A DNA stretch of 64,000 bases, from contig OX328128.1 in assembly GCA_946811695.1 (NCBI GenBank), forward strand, positions 81,885,747 to 81,949,746. Direction: 5' to 3'. This document shows, in pieces, positions 56,162 through 64,000 of this stretch. How positions within the stretch are numbered: the stretch's first letter is position 1; each line of letters opens with the position of its first letter. The notes beneath the pieces were generated by a model. That model was given only the letters and a program-made list of their open reading frames with translations, did no database searches and was not told where the DNA came from. Origin of the DNA: Gonocerus acuteangulatus (Eukaryota; Arthropoda; Insecta; Hemiptera; Coreidae). The position numbers and the translations under genes were made by a program.

Positions 56162-56960
56162 AAGCCATGTTCGGAAATAGAAATGAACAGAGCATCGATT
56201 CCAATATAAAGAGCCAAATTGAAAAGTGGACTAGAACATTTTAGCAGATAAATGAACAAACTGATGCGAAAATTAAGGATTTCGATGACGTTATATCGGG
56301 CTTTCTCAAGTTTCTTAGAGATGCTAATTCAGAGATGCCTGGTCCTATTCACCCTGCATAAAGTTCTACAAAAAGAGGAAGGAAAATGCTACTCAGATGC
56401 CTGATAAAGGGACTCGAACCAGCTCCAATCCACAAAGAGCAAATAAAGCTGCTAGAAGCCGACGTCAGGAACAATACAAATATGAAGTGTCCCAATACAA
56501 TTATTATAATCGGCGAAAAAGAGGGGTAATGGATGTAATGAACGCAGATGCTCCAAGACAATGCCCTCTGAAAATGAAGGAAATTGAGCAACATTTTAGC
56601 AAAACATTCGGACTTAGAAACACGAAGATAAGGGAAGAATACCTGAAGAATTCGCCTAATCCGAATATAATTAAAGTGGATTTAAATTCATTTCACAAGG
56701 ATATAAAAAGAACATCCCTTGATACTTCTCCGGGCCCTGATCGTGTTCTTATTAGAACTATCAAGTATTTTAAAATATCTCATATCCTAAAGATTATTGC
56801 AGAAATCATGCTCAAAATAGGATATGCTCCAGAAGCATTTCGTCAAGGCCGCACAATCTTAATCTATAAAGGAAAGGGGCCTATAAAGGAGATTTCTTCC
56901 TGGAGACCAATCACTATTTATTCTATCGTGCGTAGGATTATCGAAAACATTTTAGACTAG
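56162..56960 (+). pseudogene. R2-like ORF, linker and RT fingers
   Basis: After a frameshift, NIKSQIEKWTRTF and FDDVISGFLKFLRDANSEMP, then in the frame 56397-56960 RRQEQYKYEVSQYNYYNRRK, a basic Tyr-rich linker, and RT fingers: SPGPDRVLIRTI, GRTILIYKGKGPIKEISSWR, PITIYSIVRRIIENILD. A TAG at 56957 interrupts just before the palm. Internal stops at 56244 and 56359 confirm decay. Confidence 0.85.
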
Positions 56961-56987
56961 AGAAAGCAAGTTTTAGAGAAAGCAAGT

Positions 56988-58077
56988 AACATTCCATAGT
57001 TGTCAACGAGGCTTTGTCAGCAGTCTTCCCGGAGCGCATGTAATTGCACGAGTGATAGATGCCATCCTAAAAAACGCAAAAAACAAAAATGGTGACTGCG
57101 CCATAGCAATGCTTGACGTAACTGGGGCCTTTGATAGCATTGGTCATGAGCACATATTGAAGACAGTAGAATCTAGAGGAGTATCTCCTGACTTGGTCAA
57201 TGTTATAGCTGCGCTTTTGACAAGGAACAAAATCAGAGTTAGTGTTGGACTCCATAAAAGTAATTATATTAATGTACTCAAGGGGGTTCCTCAAGGAGGT
57301 CCTTTATCGCCTACATTATTCAATCTTGCGATTCATCATCTTTACCGCGACATCTGTGATCAACAATTTGCTGATACTTATGGCTACAAGCTGGAGAACT
57401 CAAAGAGAACAGTCATATTGAATGGGTTTGCTGAAGATCAAGCTGTCTGCTGTCGAGATGTAAAATCAGCTGAAAGGGTCATAAATAAAATACAGACAAT
57501 TTTTGAAGAGATCGGCCTTGCAGTCAATCCAAACAAAAGCACAGGCATTGTGGTTTCGGAAGGATTATTAAAGACCACGGTGCTAAAACTGGAAAATGGT
57601 GACCAAATATATACGATTGATAAAGGCGAAAAAATCAAATATTTAGGTTGCACGTTCTCTGGTGAACTGGAATTAAATGAAAACGTGATCCAAAAATTGA
57701 AAGAGAATCTGGATAAGATGATAACCTCCAGCCTCCTGAAACCTGATCAAAAACTTAATATTATCAATCAGTATGTATTCCCCATCTTGACCTACCCACT
57801 TCAGACTGCTCCCCTAATCAAACTTCGTCCTGCTATTCTTGAAGGTGTGGACACCATGATCAGAAGGAGCGTCAAAGCTATCATTGGTCTTCCAGCAGCA
57901 ACCTCAGGCTCCATGATGTATGCACCTAGGAGATATCGGGGCCTCGGACTAGTCAGGTGTATGTGGGAAGCTCACCTTCAACATTGGTCCATAGCCCAGC
58001 GTCTGTCCATGGTCAGTGATGATTCATTTCAGTCAGTGTTTAATTGCAGTGATGCAGTAGCCAATTGTGCAGGATGA
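56988..58077 (+). pseudogene. R2-like ORF, reverse transcriptase palm and thumb
   Basis: Longest open part of the window. CQRGFVSSLPGAHVIARVID opens the block, before the Met at 57052. Motif A is AIAMLDVTGAFDSI (catalytic Asp present), motif B GVPQGGPLSPTLFNLAI, motif C GFAEDQAV, where the usual (F/Y)ADD has become FAED, motif D GLAVNPNKSTGIV, motif E IKYLGCTF. The thumb follows to RRYRGLGLVRCMWEAHLQHW. It stops at TGA 58075-58077. The changed motif C and the broken frame make activity unlikely. Confidence 0.9.
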
Positions 58078-58139
58078 CTTAACGTCCTCCAACACCAGTA
58101 TTAGGAAGATAAGACAATCCCTCTGAGAGGGGGCATTTC

Positions 58140-58864
58140 AAGAATGGGCATCCTGCAAATGGCAAGGTGTTGGAGTCCGGTATTTTAAAGACACTCCGAA
58201 GGCGAATAAGTTTATGACTGAAAAACAAGTTTTGGCAGGCTCGGAATGGACTAATGCGATTAAACTGAATGTAAATTATGCACCTCTTCGTGGTGTGCCA
58301 GGTGTAAGTGGACGAATTTTGGGTGAAGTAGGGCCCCTCTGCCGCAAATGTAGAGAGACTGAAACACCAGCTCACGTGCTGGGAAAATGCCCCTACAACT
58401 CCCTTCTCGTCACCAGGCGGCACCACAATGTTAAAAAAGAAATTCAAAACCTCCTGGAAAAAAAGGACTATGCCTGTTTCGACGAGGTTTACTGCATCGA
58501 CTCAGAGGGTTCAACTAGATTTATAGATGTTTTGGGATTCCATAAGAAAAGTAGAAAAGCCCTAATCGTCGACCCTACGGTGAGATATGAATGCAATGAC
58601 CTCGACCAGGCCTCAAAAGTCGACAAAGAGAAGAAGGCTATTTATGAGAAATGCATCCCTTACCTAAAGGAGAAGTACCTAGAAACGTACGGAGAAAGAG
58701 ATTTAGAGGTAAGAGGGCTTTGGTTCGGGGCAAGAGGTGCCATTCCTAGGAGTACAGCAGAATTCTTCCAAGAGTGTGACATTAAATTCGAACATTTGCA
58801 CAAATTGGCTGAGTCTATCATTGTAGACTCGCTAGGAATTCTTCATCACCACTTATACAATTAA
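58140..58864 (+). pseudogene. R2-like ORF, CCHC knuckle and restriction-like endonuclease
   Basis: EWASCKWQGVGVRYFKDTPK leads in frame into the Met at 58214. CRKCRETETPAHVLGKCPYN is the CCHC knuckle (C-x2-C-x7-H-x4-C). The endonuclease follows with RFIDVLGF, ALIVDPTVRYE (acidic catalytic residues of the PD-(D/E)xK fold) and a C-terminal helix region through EKYLETYG. Natural stop TAA at 58862. About 60 bp with a TGA and frameshift separate it from the RT part. Confidence 0.85.
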
Positions 58865-59100
58865 GCAAAAGGAGGATAAACATGAAGGACCATCACAGGA
58901 GAAGATATTCTCCGAGTTAACGATCTGTCTTTTTTTTTCTTTCTTTTTTTTAAAATAACATATTTTGGGACTCTTTTTTGGAAGACGAATGAATCTCCTA
59001 CTAGGAGTGATAAGTAGGCTGTGTGGTAGCAACCCATCAACATCCCAAGTCAGAGCACTTCTTGATAGTGCTCGCAAATATAATGAGTGTTTCTAAATGA
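58865..59100 (+). other. Probable 3' UTR of the R2-like element
   Basis: Contains a pyrimidine run (58927-58951) and a hairpin GAGCACT/AGTGCTC with 7-nt loop near 59054-59074, then AAATATAATGAGTGTTTC. The exact 3' end is not determined. Confidence 0.45.
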
Positions 59101-60125
59101 AATCTTGGAAACATAGAGTTTTAAATTTTAACGTCCATTTATTATTGACACGAATTTTAACCTGTATAGGTTAAACTCCTGTTACTGTTAACCATAGATA
59201 ACGGGTCATCTCTAGGTTAGATGTTTCTTGACACTATTCCGGGGCGCCCCAATGTCAAGAAATATTATACTTACTAATTGATAATGAACTTATAGTATGA
59301 CGGGAGCCGTGCAATTATAATCTGCACAAAATTATGTAGTAGCGTTAATTTTGATGATACATTATTTAACGCAATAAAATAACTACTTATCTGCCGTGAC
59401 GAAGCACGGGTATTCAGGTAGTTTGTATATAACGTAGTGTTCTATTGAAACACCAGCAAGCCTATTCGTTTCTATGCGAAGGTATGTGATTATCGGTAGA
59501 TTGTTTCTTGTAGAGGTGAGATTTGTATTTTTGGTAAATATTAAAAGAGGGTAGGTCCTATTATTGAGTTTGCAAGCATTCTATAGTTGGTAGATCATCA
59601 CAATAAGCTGATATTTAAGATTAATAATGTTTTTTTTTTAGATTAGAGGGTATGTAGTTTCTATAAGTAACTAGTTATTAACAAGTAACTGGTGACCCGC
59701 TGACCTCGAACAATAGCAACTGGCTTCTAATTGAATCCTTGAAAAGTTCCATTAAAATGCAGGAAATCTAATGTAAAACCCCTTAGCTGTTATGAAACAG
59801 TCCTCGACTAATATAAATGTTAATGGAGGCGAATGCCAAGGAATTGAAAATGTAAATAAATCAATGATTATGTAAGGAGAGATGATATTAAAACTAGGGG
59901 AGGGTGGTTAGGAAGGATATTGGCCTGCTCCCCTCCACCAGGGGTGAGGCAAGGAGCGGGGAGATGATAAGCGTTATCAGTAAATAATAAAACTAGTGAT
60001 AGAGGTATGTATAATTGTATATATTATTATAAATTACCTATATGTTAAATATATTAAAAAAAAAAAATGTTATTTTTGTGCTTATGTGTATATTTGAGCA
60101 GATGGTAATATGTGTCACTGCTATT
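59101..60125. other. Unassigned stretch with dispersed words
   Basis: TTTTAACGTCCATTTATTAT at 59127 also occurs at 45520. GGGGCGCCCC at 59241 is palindromic. ATCTGCCGTGACGAAGCACG at 59388 resembles repeat G. An A run lies at 60058. No gene. Confidence 0.4.
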
Positions 60126-60239
60126 TTAGCACTTTCCTCCGAAGGAAAGTAGCTATTGAGGTTGCTCTCATGACGGAATTTTTGAAAAATTTCTTAAAAT
60201 CTTCATCGATCCTACCTAGAATCGAAAATGACACCCGTT

Positions 60240-60304
<65 letters not shown>

Positions 60305-61230
60305 TGTTAACACGATAGCGGCCAGAGATTTTGTTTTTTCTTCACGAAACGTGATAGTTAGCGTTCAATTAGCAAACGATTCAACGAGTTCGTTAACCAC
60401 CAAAATCGGTCCACCGGGAGGGGGGGGGGGGTTTACCCCGGACCCAAAACACTAATTTGACCATGCCAGCCGTAGTTTTTGTTATATTTCAACGAAATTC
60501 GGTATTTGTTATGTTGATCTGAAGAGAGAAATGCGTTGTAAAAATAAACTAAATCGGTTCATTAGGAGAGGGGGTTTACTCCGGACCCACATTACCAATT
60601 TGCCACTACCAGCCGTAAATTTTGTTACATTTCAACGAAACACGGTATTCGTGGTAGTAATCAACAGAGAAAAAATGGGTTGTAAAAAAAAAACTAAATC
60701 GGGTTATTTGGAGGGGGGGTTTACTCCGGACCTAAAGTACTAATATACTCATACCGGTCGTAATTTCTTTTGTATTGTAACGAAACTCGGTAAACGTCGT
60801 GGGTATCTCATGAGAAAGAAGTGTTGTAAAAATGAAGTAAATCGGTCTATCGGAAAGGAGGGTTTACTTAAAACTCTGTTTCATTAGAATTAACCGGCCA
60901 CACGTAGGTTCCCAAAGCCGCCACGAAGAGCGCTATCTCCCACTAGGGGGACTGTATCCTATTCCTGCGTCAGTTCAAAAGACGGAATATGAAGTTTTTG
61001 TGTATTTATTAAGTAGTACAGTATCATGTATAAACATAACTCTGGAAGCAAATTCATTACGAAATTAATAATTGAACAATTCCCATAAGAAATGTAAATG
61101 AGCAGAACTACTCATGTTTTTATTTTATTTATATAGGTTATTTACAGCAAATTATTCAGTAATGTAGTCTACACTACAAAAATTCTGAGGAAAGTGCTTA
61201 GTTATGTAGCTCCTGCGTGACGGACTTTTT
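60126..61230 (-). mobile_element. Helentron-like element, family D copy 7 (complete)
   Basis: Full-length minus-strand copy, 1105 bp, from the hairpin end TTAGCACTTTCCTCCGAAGG (left) to CTCCTGCGTGACGGACTTTT (right). It has (AT)n at 60245-60301, three inner units with poly-G runs, and AAGTGCTTAGTTATGTAGCT near the 5' end. Same layout as copy 4. Confidence 0.8.
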
Positions 61231-61770
61231 TGTACTACTATCTGTTACTAAGTGTGTCATGCTACACCTACTTTCTGCCCATGACTCTCCCCGTATCAAG
61301 ATCTACCTGTATACCCAGTTACGCCAAAATCGGCCAAACGGTGTGAATTTGTTTATATCTGTCTACCTATCTGTTGAAACAGCCAACAGAGGCCAGCACC
61401 ACAGCATTTCATAAAACAGCCGATAGAGGCCAGCACCACAGCCTGCGAGTAGATAGCTCTTCTCAAAGAAAGGCCAGCACTCCTTAGTTAGACAGTGACT
61501 GTTGATATAAAATTGAAATAAACTGCATTACATGATTATATAATGATGTAAAGTCATCAATGAGTTAGAGTTATTTAATTTTAAAGAAGATCAACAAATA
61601 AATTTGAGACATTATTCAAAATGGCCGTCAGAAGATGAATGGTTCAGTGTAGCCAATTTTTCTTGAACAAAAGTTTTGACCTTTTGACCAAATTTTGAAA
61701 TTTGACTATTTTGACCTAGTCTAGGAGATTCCCGTATCAAGACCTATACGGACAAACAGACACTCACGTG

Positions 61771-61776
<6 letters not shown>
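61231..61776. other. Repeat G region and unassigned sequence
   Basis: TGCTACACCTACTTTCTGCC and CAAACGGTGTGAATTTG match the repeat G words at 30450 and 27630. CCAGCACCACAGC is duplicated near 61396-61441. Confidence 0.45.

Positions 61777-61820
<44 letters not shown>
61777..61820. repeat. (AT)n microsatellite
   Basis: About 22 dinucleotides, at the junction with family D copy 8. Confidence 0.95.
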
Positions 61821-61822
<2 letters not shown>

Positions 61823-61833
61823 TGTCCCTCTGT

Positions 61834-62275
61834 TTTAGCACTTTTTAGCAAACGACCGAACGAGATCGTTAACCACCAAAATCGGTCCACAGGGAGGGGG
61901 GTTACCCCGTACCCAAAACGGTAATTCGAGCATGCCAGCCGTAGTTTTTGCTATATTTCAACGAAACTCGGTATTGTTCATGGTCATTAAAAGGGAAAGG
62001 TCCGTTGTCATAAAAAAAACTAAATCCGGTCATTAAAAGAAGGGTTTAATCCGGAGCGAAATTACTAATTCGGACCAACCGGTCGTAATTTCTGTTGTAT
62101 TGTAACGAAACTCAGATAATCATAATAATAATATCTCATTAGAAAAGAGTGTTGTAAATGAATCGGTCTATCGGAAGGGGGGTGGGGGCTACTTTGTACT
62201 ATGTTTGAATAGAATTTTCCATCGAAACGTAAGTTGGCAAAGCTGACGCTAGGAGTGCTTCTGTCTCACAAGTCC
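61834..62275 (-). mobile_element. Helentron-like element, family D copy 8 (decayed)
   Basis: Minus strand. AACGAGATCGTTAACCACCA, then inner units with GGTTTAATCCGGAGCG and TATTTCAACGAAACTCGG. The 3' hairpin block and the 5' GTCCGTCACG end are absent. Confidence 0.65.
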
Positions 62276-62700
62276 AGCTTACAACCTTATCAATGGGAAT
62301 TTTTATTTAAGTTTCAACTTCAGCTTTGGCTAAGTATTGATGAATACAAAACATTCTCTCCCTTTCCTGACCTCACGAAGCCTCCAAACAATATATAAGT
62401 ATTTATACCAATGAGTTATCAACAATACATTTAAATATCCCCCCGAAATAGTTGAGATTAGGAAATACCCTATGAGGGGGATTGAGGAGGATCTAATCAA
62501 GACTTCATTAAGGAGTTAGGAGGGCAAAGTAGAAGGAATGGGGGGGGGGCGGAGTAGGAAAGAAGAATTCTGCTGAGCTGGAAGGTTGGCAATTGGTGGT
62601 AACACTGTTATCTACCAATAGTGCCAACTTATTCACTATTCCAGATGGACTCTCCTTGCTCACACAGCTCTTCTTCATTTAAAACTGTATATGTATGCAA
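62276..62700. other. Unassigned noncoding stretch
   Basis: No supported feature; GGCAATTGGTGGTAAC/GTGCCAAC near 62586-62626 may be a small hairpin. Confidence 0.3.
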
Positions 62701-62761
<61 letters not shown>

Positions 62762-62781
62762 TAGATAGATAGATAGATATT
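62701..62781. repeat. (AT)n-(GATA)n microsatellite
   Basis: AT run to 62758 followed by five GATA units. Confidence 0.95.
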
Positions 62782-62796
62782 ATATTATTATATATA

Positions 62797-62946
62797 CGAG
62801 GGGGGGGGGGGGTCTGAAAAGTTTCCTACCTATCAAAAATACTAGACATTTTTTTCTGTATTTTTTTAATATTTTTAACAGTCTCCTTGTAACTCTACAC
62901 ATTTCTCCCGGCGATGCTCCCATCTATGTAACCCGTCCAAAAAGTA

Positions 62947-62960
<14 letters not shown>
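62797..62960 (-). pseudogene. mariner 3' end: transposase C-terminus and TIR
   Basis: Minus strand EYFLDGLHRWEHRREKCVEL and QGDC match the C-terminus of mariner transposases (FF..G...L..RW.KC....GDY). The terminal sequence is TATA|CGAGG-G(n)-TCTGAAAAGTTTCC, consistent with a mariner inverted repeat at a TA target. Cut upstream by a (GA)n tract. Confidence 0.75.
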
Positions 62961-63017
<57 letters not shown>

Positions 63018-63030
63018 AGAGAGAGAGATT
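62953..63030. repeat. (GA)n microsatellite
   Basis: GA dinucleotides with three GG interruptions near the end. Confidence 0.95.
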
Positions 63031-63930
63031 CACCACGCTGACAACAAAATGAGATTATAAAGAAAATGTGGAAGCAAGGCGTAGAGAGTATACTATCACG
63101 CAATACTTCCGAGTATGGCGGGTTACAATGGAATATCTAGGAATTAGCCATTTAATATTCCACATATAGTTAAATATTGATTCCAGTTTTTCTAATTTGT
63201 TTTTAACATAACCAAATTCTTGAACAAATAAATCGTAACAATTAAACAATATAATACACTTTGAAAATTATCTTAAATATTAATAGGGCTGTTCATAGGA
63301 AGAGAACATTCCTCACTCAGTTTGTAAATATTTTTTGCTATTTTATTTAAAATGGGGAAATAATCATGAAAACCCCAGGAATGATCATCCCAGGAACTGC
63401 ATCATCTTAGCGCGGTTCAGTTTTTATCCCTAGTCTAATTTGGAAAGATTAAAATAGAAACAGTTATTATTTTGGTTCCACCAGTCTTGAAATGTCTCGA
63501 TTTATGATCTTACCTGGATGGGTCGGCCAACCCCAGAAAGGCCCCCGTTAGTTACAAGGTCATCAAATCTTGGAGAGAGGGAGGAACCGCGCTAAAAGTA
63601 CATGTTGTTGTATTTTATAATTACATAGAGTACTACTTAGAAAATAGGAATCCATTTCCATTTGCAAAAAGGGGCCCATGTGAATCTAAAAATTTATATT
63701 TGTCTATAATAGTTCCAGTAGAATGGGTGTAATATCTTAATGAAAATTGCGCAGGAAATGAATATTAAGTCCCCCAGAAAATCGTATTTCATTAAATTAA
63801 ATTTTTACACAAACTCTTACCCTATGAAACTAGACAAGAATTTAATATTTCTCCACATAAATACATATATGTTTCCCTTTTTATATTTTCATATTGATAT
63901 GAAAAAAAAAATCCAAAAATTAAGGACTGA
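63031..63930. other. Unassigned noncoding stretch
   Basis: Frames of 64 and 77 codons (63055-63249 minus, 63740-63973 plus) lack motifs and are A/T-biased. Confidence 0.35.
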
Positions 63931-63931
63931 T

Positions 63932-64000
63932 GGGGTCTCCCGTGGTCTAATGGCTAGCGCCTTGGAGTCATAAGCGGGAGATGGTGGGTTCGATTCCCAA
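63932..64000 (+). mobile_element. tRNA-like SINE head, cut by the window end
   Basis: A box TGGTCTAATGG and perfect B box GGTTCGATTCC at tRNA spacing; CAT falls at the anticodon position (loop GTCATAA). The anticodon stem (TTGGA with GCGGG) and D stem do not pair properly, so it is unlikely to be a working tRNA. It resembles the decayed tRNA-type SINE head at 13640. Confidence 0.55.

Larger units (their letters stand above)
55291..59100 (+). mobile_element. R2-like non-LTR retrotransposon, decayed
   Basis: Inferred extent: 5' repeat block (55291-55706), one original long ORF now broken (55766-58864), and a 3' region to about 59100. Domain order is kinesin-13-like N-terminal domain, C2H2 zinc finger, reverse transcriptase, CCHC knuckle, restriction-like endonuclease, the last four as in the R2 group. 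True ends and target duplication were not identified; the site is not rDNA. Confidence 0.8.

Noticed and set aside
63932..64000. Functional tRNA-Met gene (CAT at anticodon position)
   Set aside because: Anticodon and D stems do not pair; better explained as a tRNA-like SINE head, although the 3' end lies outside the window.

Overview
The window is eukaryotic and almost gene-free: AT-rich DNA packed with transposable elements, satellites and (AT)n tracts. There are no operons, ribosome binding sites or CRISPR arrays. The element mix (Jockey-type and R2-like LINEs, mariner, hAT, piggyBac- and pogo-like DNA elements, Ty1/copia, a 5S-rRNA-derived SINE, and Penelope-type palindromes with hammerhead ribozymes) points to an invertebrate, most likely an arthropod. 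I cannot name the species. One convincing host exon is visible: 35636-35767 on the minus strand, 132 bp, phase 1-1, with a good acceptor and donor. Much of the window may be intron or intergenic DNA around that gene.

Layout. 1-8 kb: hammerhead-bearing palindromes, a Jockey LINE split by a piggyBac-like element, a hAT MITE with an exact 8-bp duplication inside a 300-bp tandem duplication, and a mariner remnant. 8-17 kb: the first copy of a Helentron-like family (family D), a truncated SINE, a 935-bp palindrome with two hammerheads and a 14-bp target duplication, decayed 5S- and tRNA-derived SINEs, a palindromic hAT and a 1.7-kb inverted-arm element. 17-24 kb: 42-bp and 40-bp minisatellites, a LINE tail split head-to-head, another hammerhead palindrome, family D copy 2, a Jockey 3' end, and a 5S-SINE inserted into a hammerhead element. 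24-35 kb: inverted-repeat elements and a copia element in two halves lying in opposite orientation, each abutting the same hammerhead-arm sequence. 35-51 kb: the exon, 88-bp, 168-bp and 181/184-bp satellites, and a three-layer nest (family D, split by family E, which holds another family D). 51-64 kb: MITEs, a decayed R2-like retrotransposon with six 69-bp repeats in front, two more family D copies, a mariner end, and a tRNA-like SINE head cut by the window end.

Two systems stand out. (1) Eleven small type-I hammerhead motifs with all core bases present (CUGANGA, stem II, GAAA, NUH), plus several decayed ones, lie in the arms of palindromic elements. Three of these elements have exact 13-14 bp target-site duplications, which suggests target-primed retrotransposition of internally deleted Penelope-like elements. 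In every case with defined ends, one arm is about 30-40 bp longer than the other. (2) The R2-like element's first reading frame starts with a domain that closely resembles the N-terminal domain of kinesin-13 (KIF2/Klp10A), in frame with the element's C2H2 zinc finger. Coordinates of element ends are by eye. Family assignments rest on motifs and remembered consensus sequences, not database searches.
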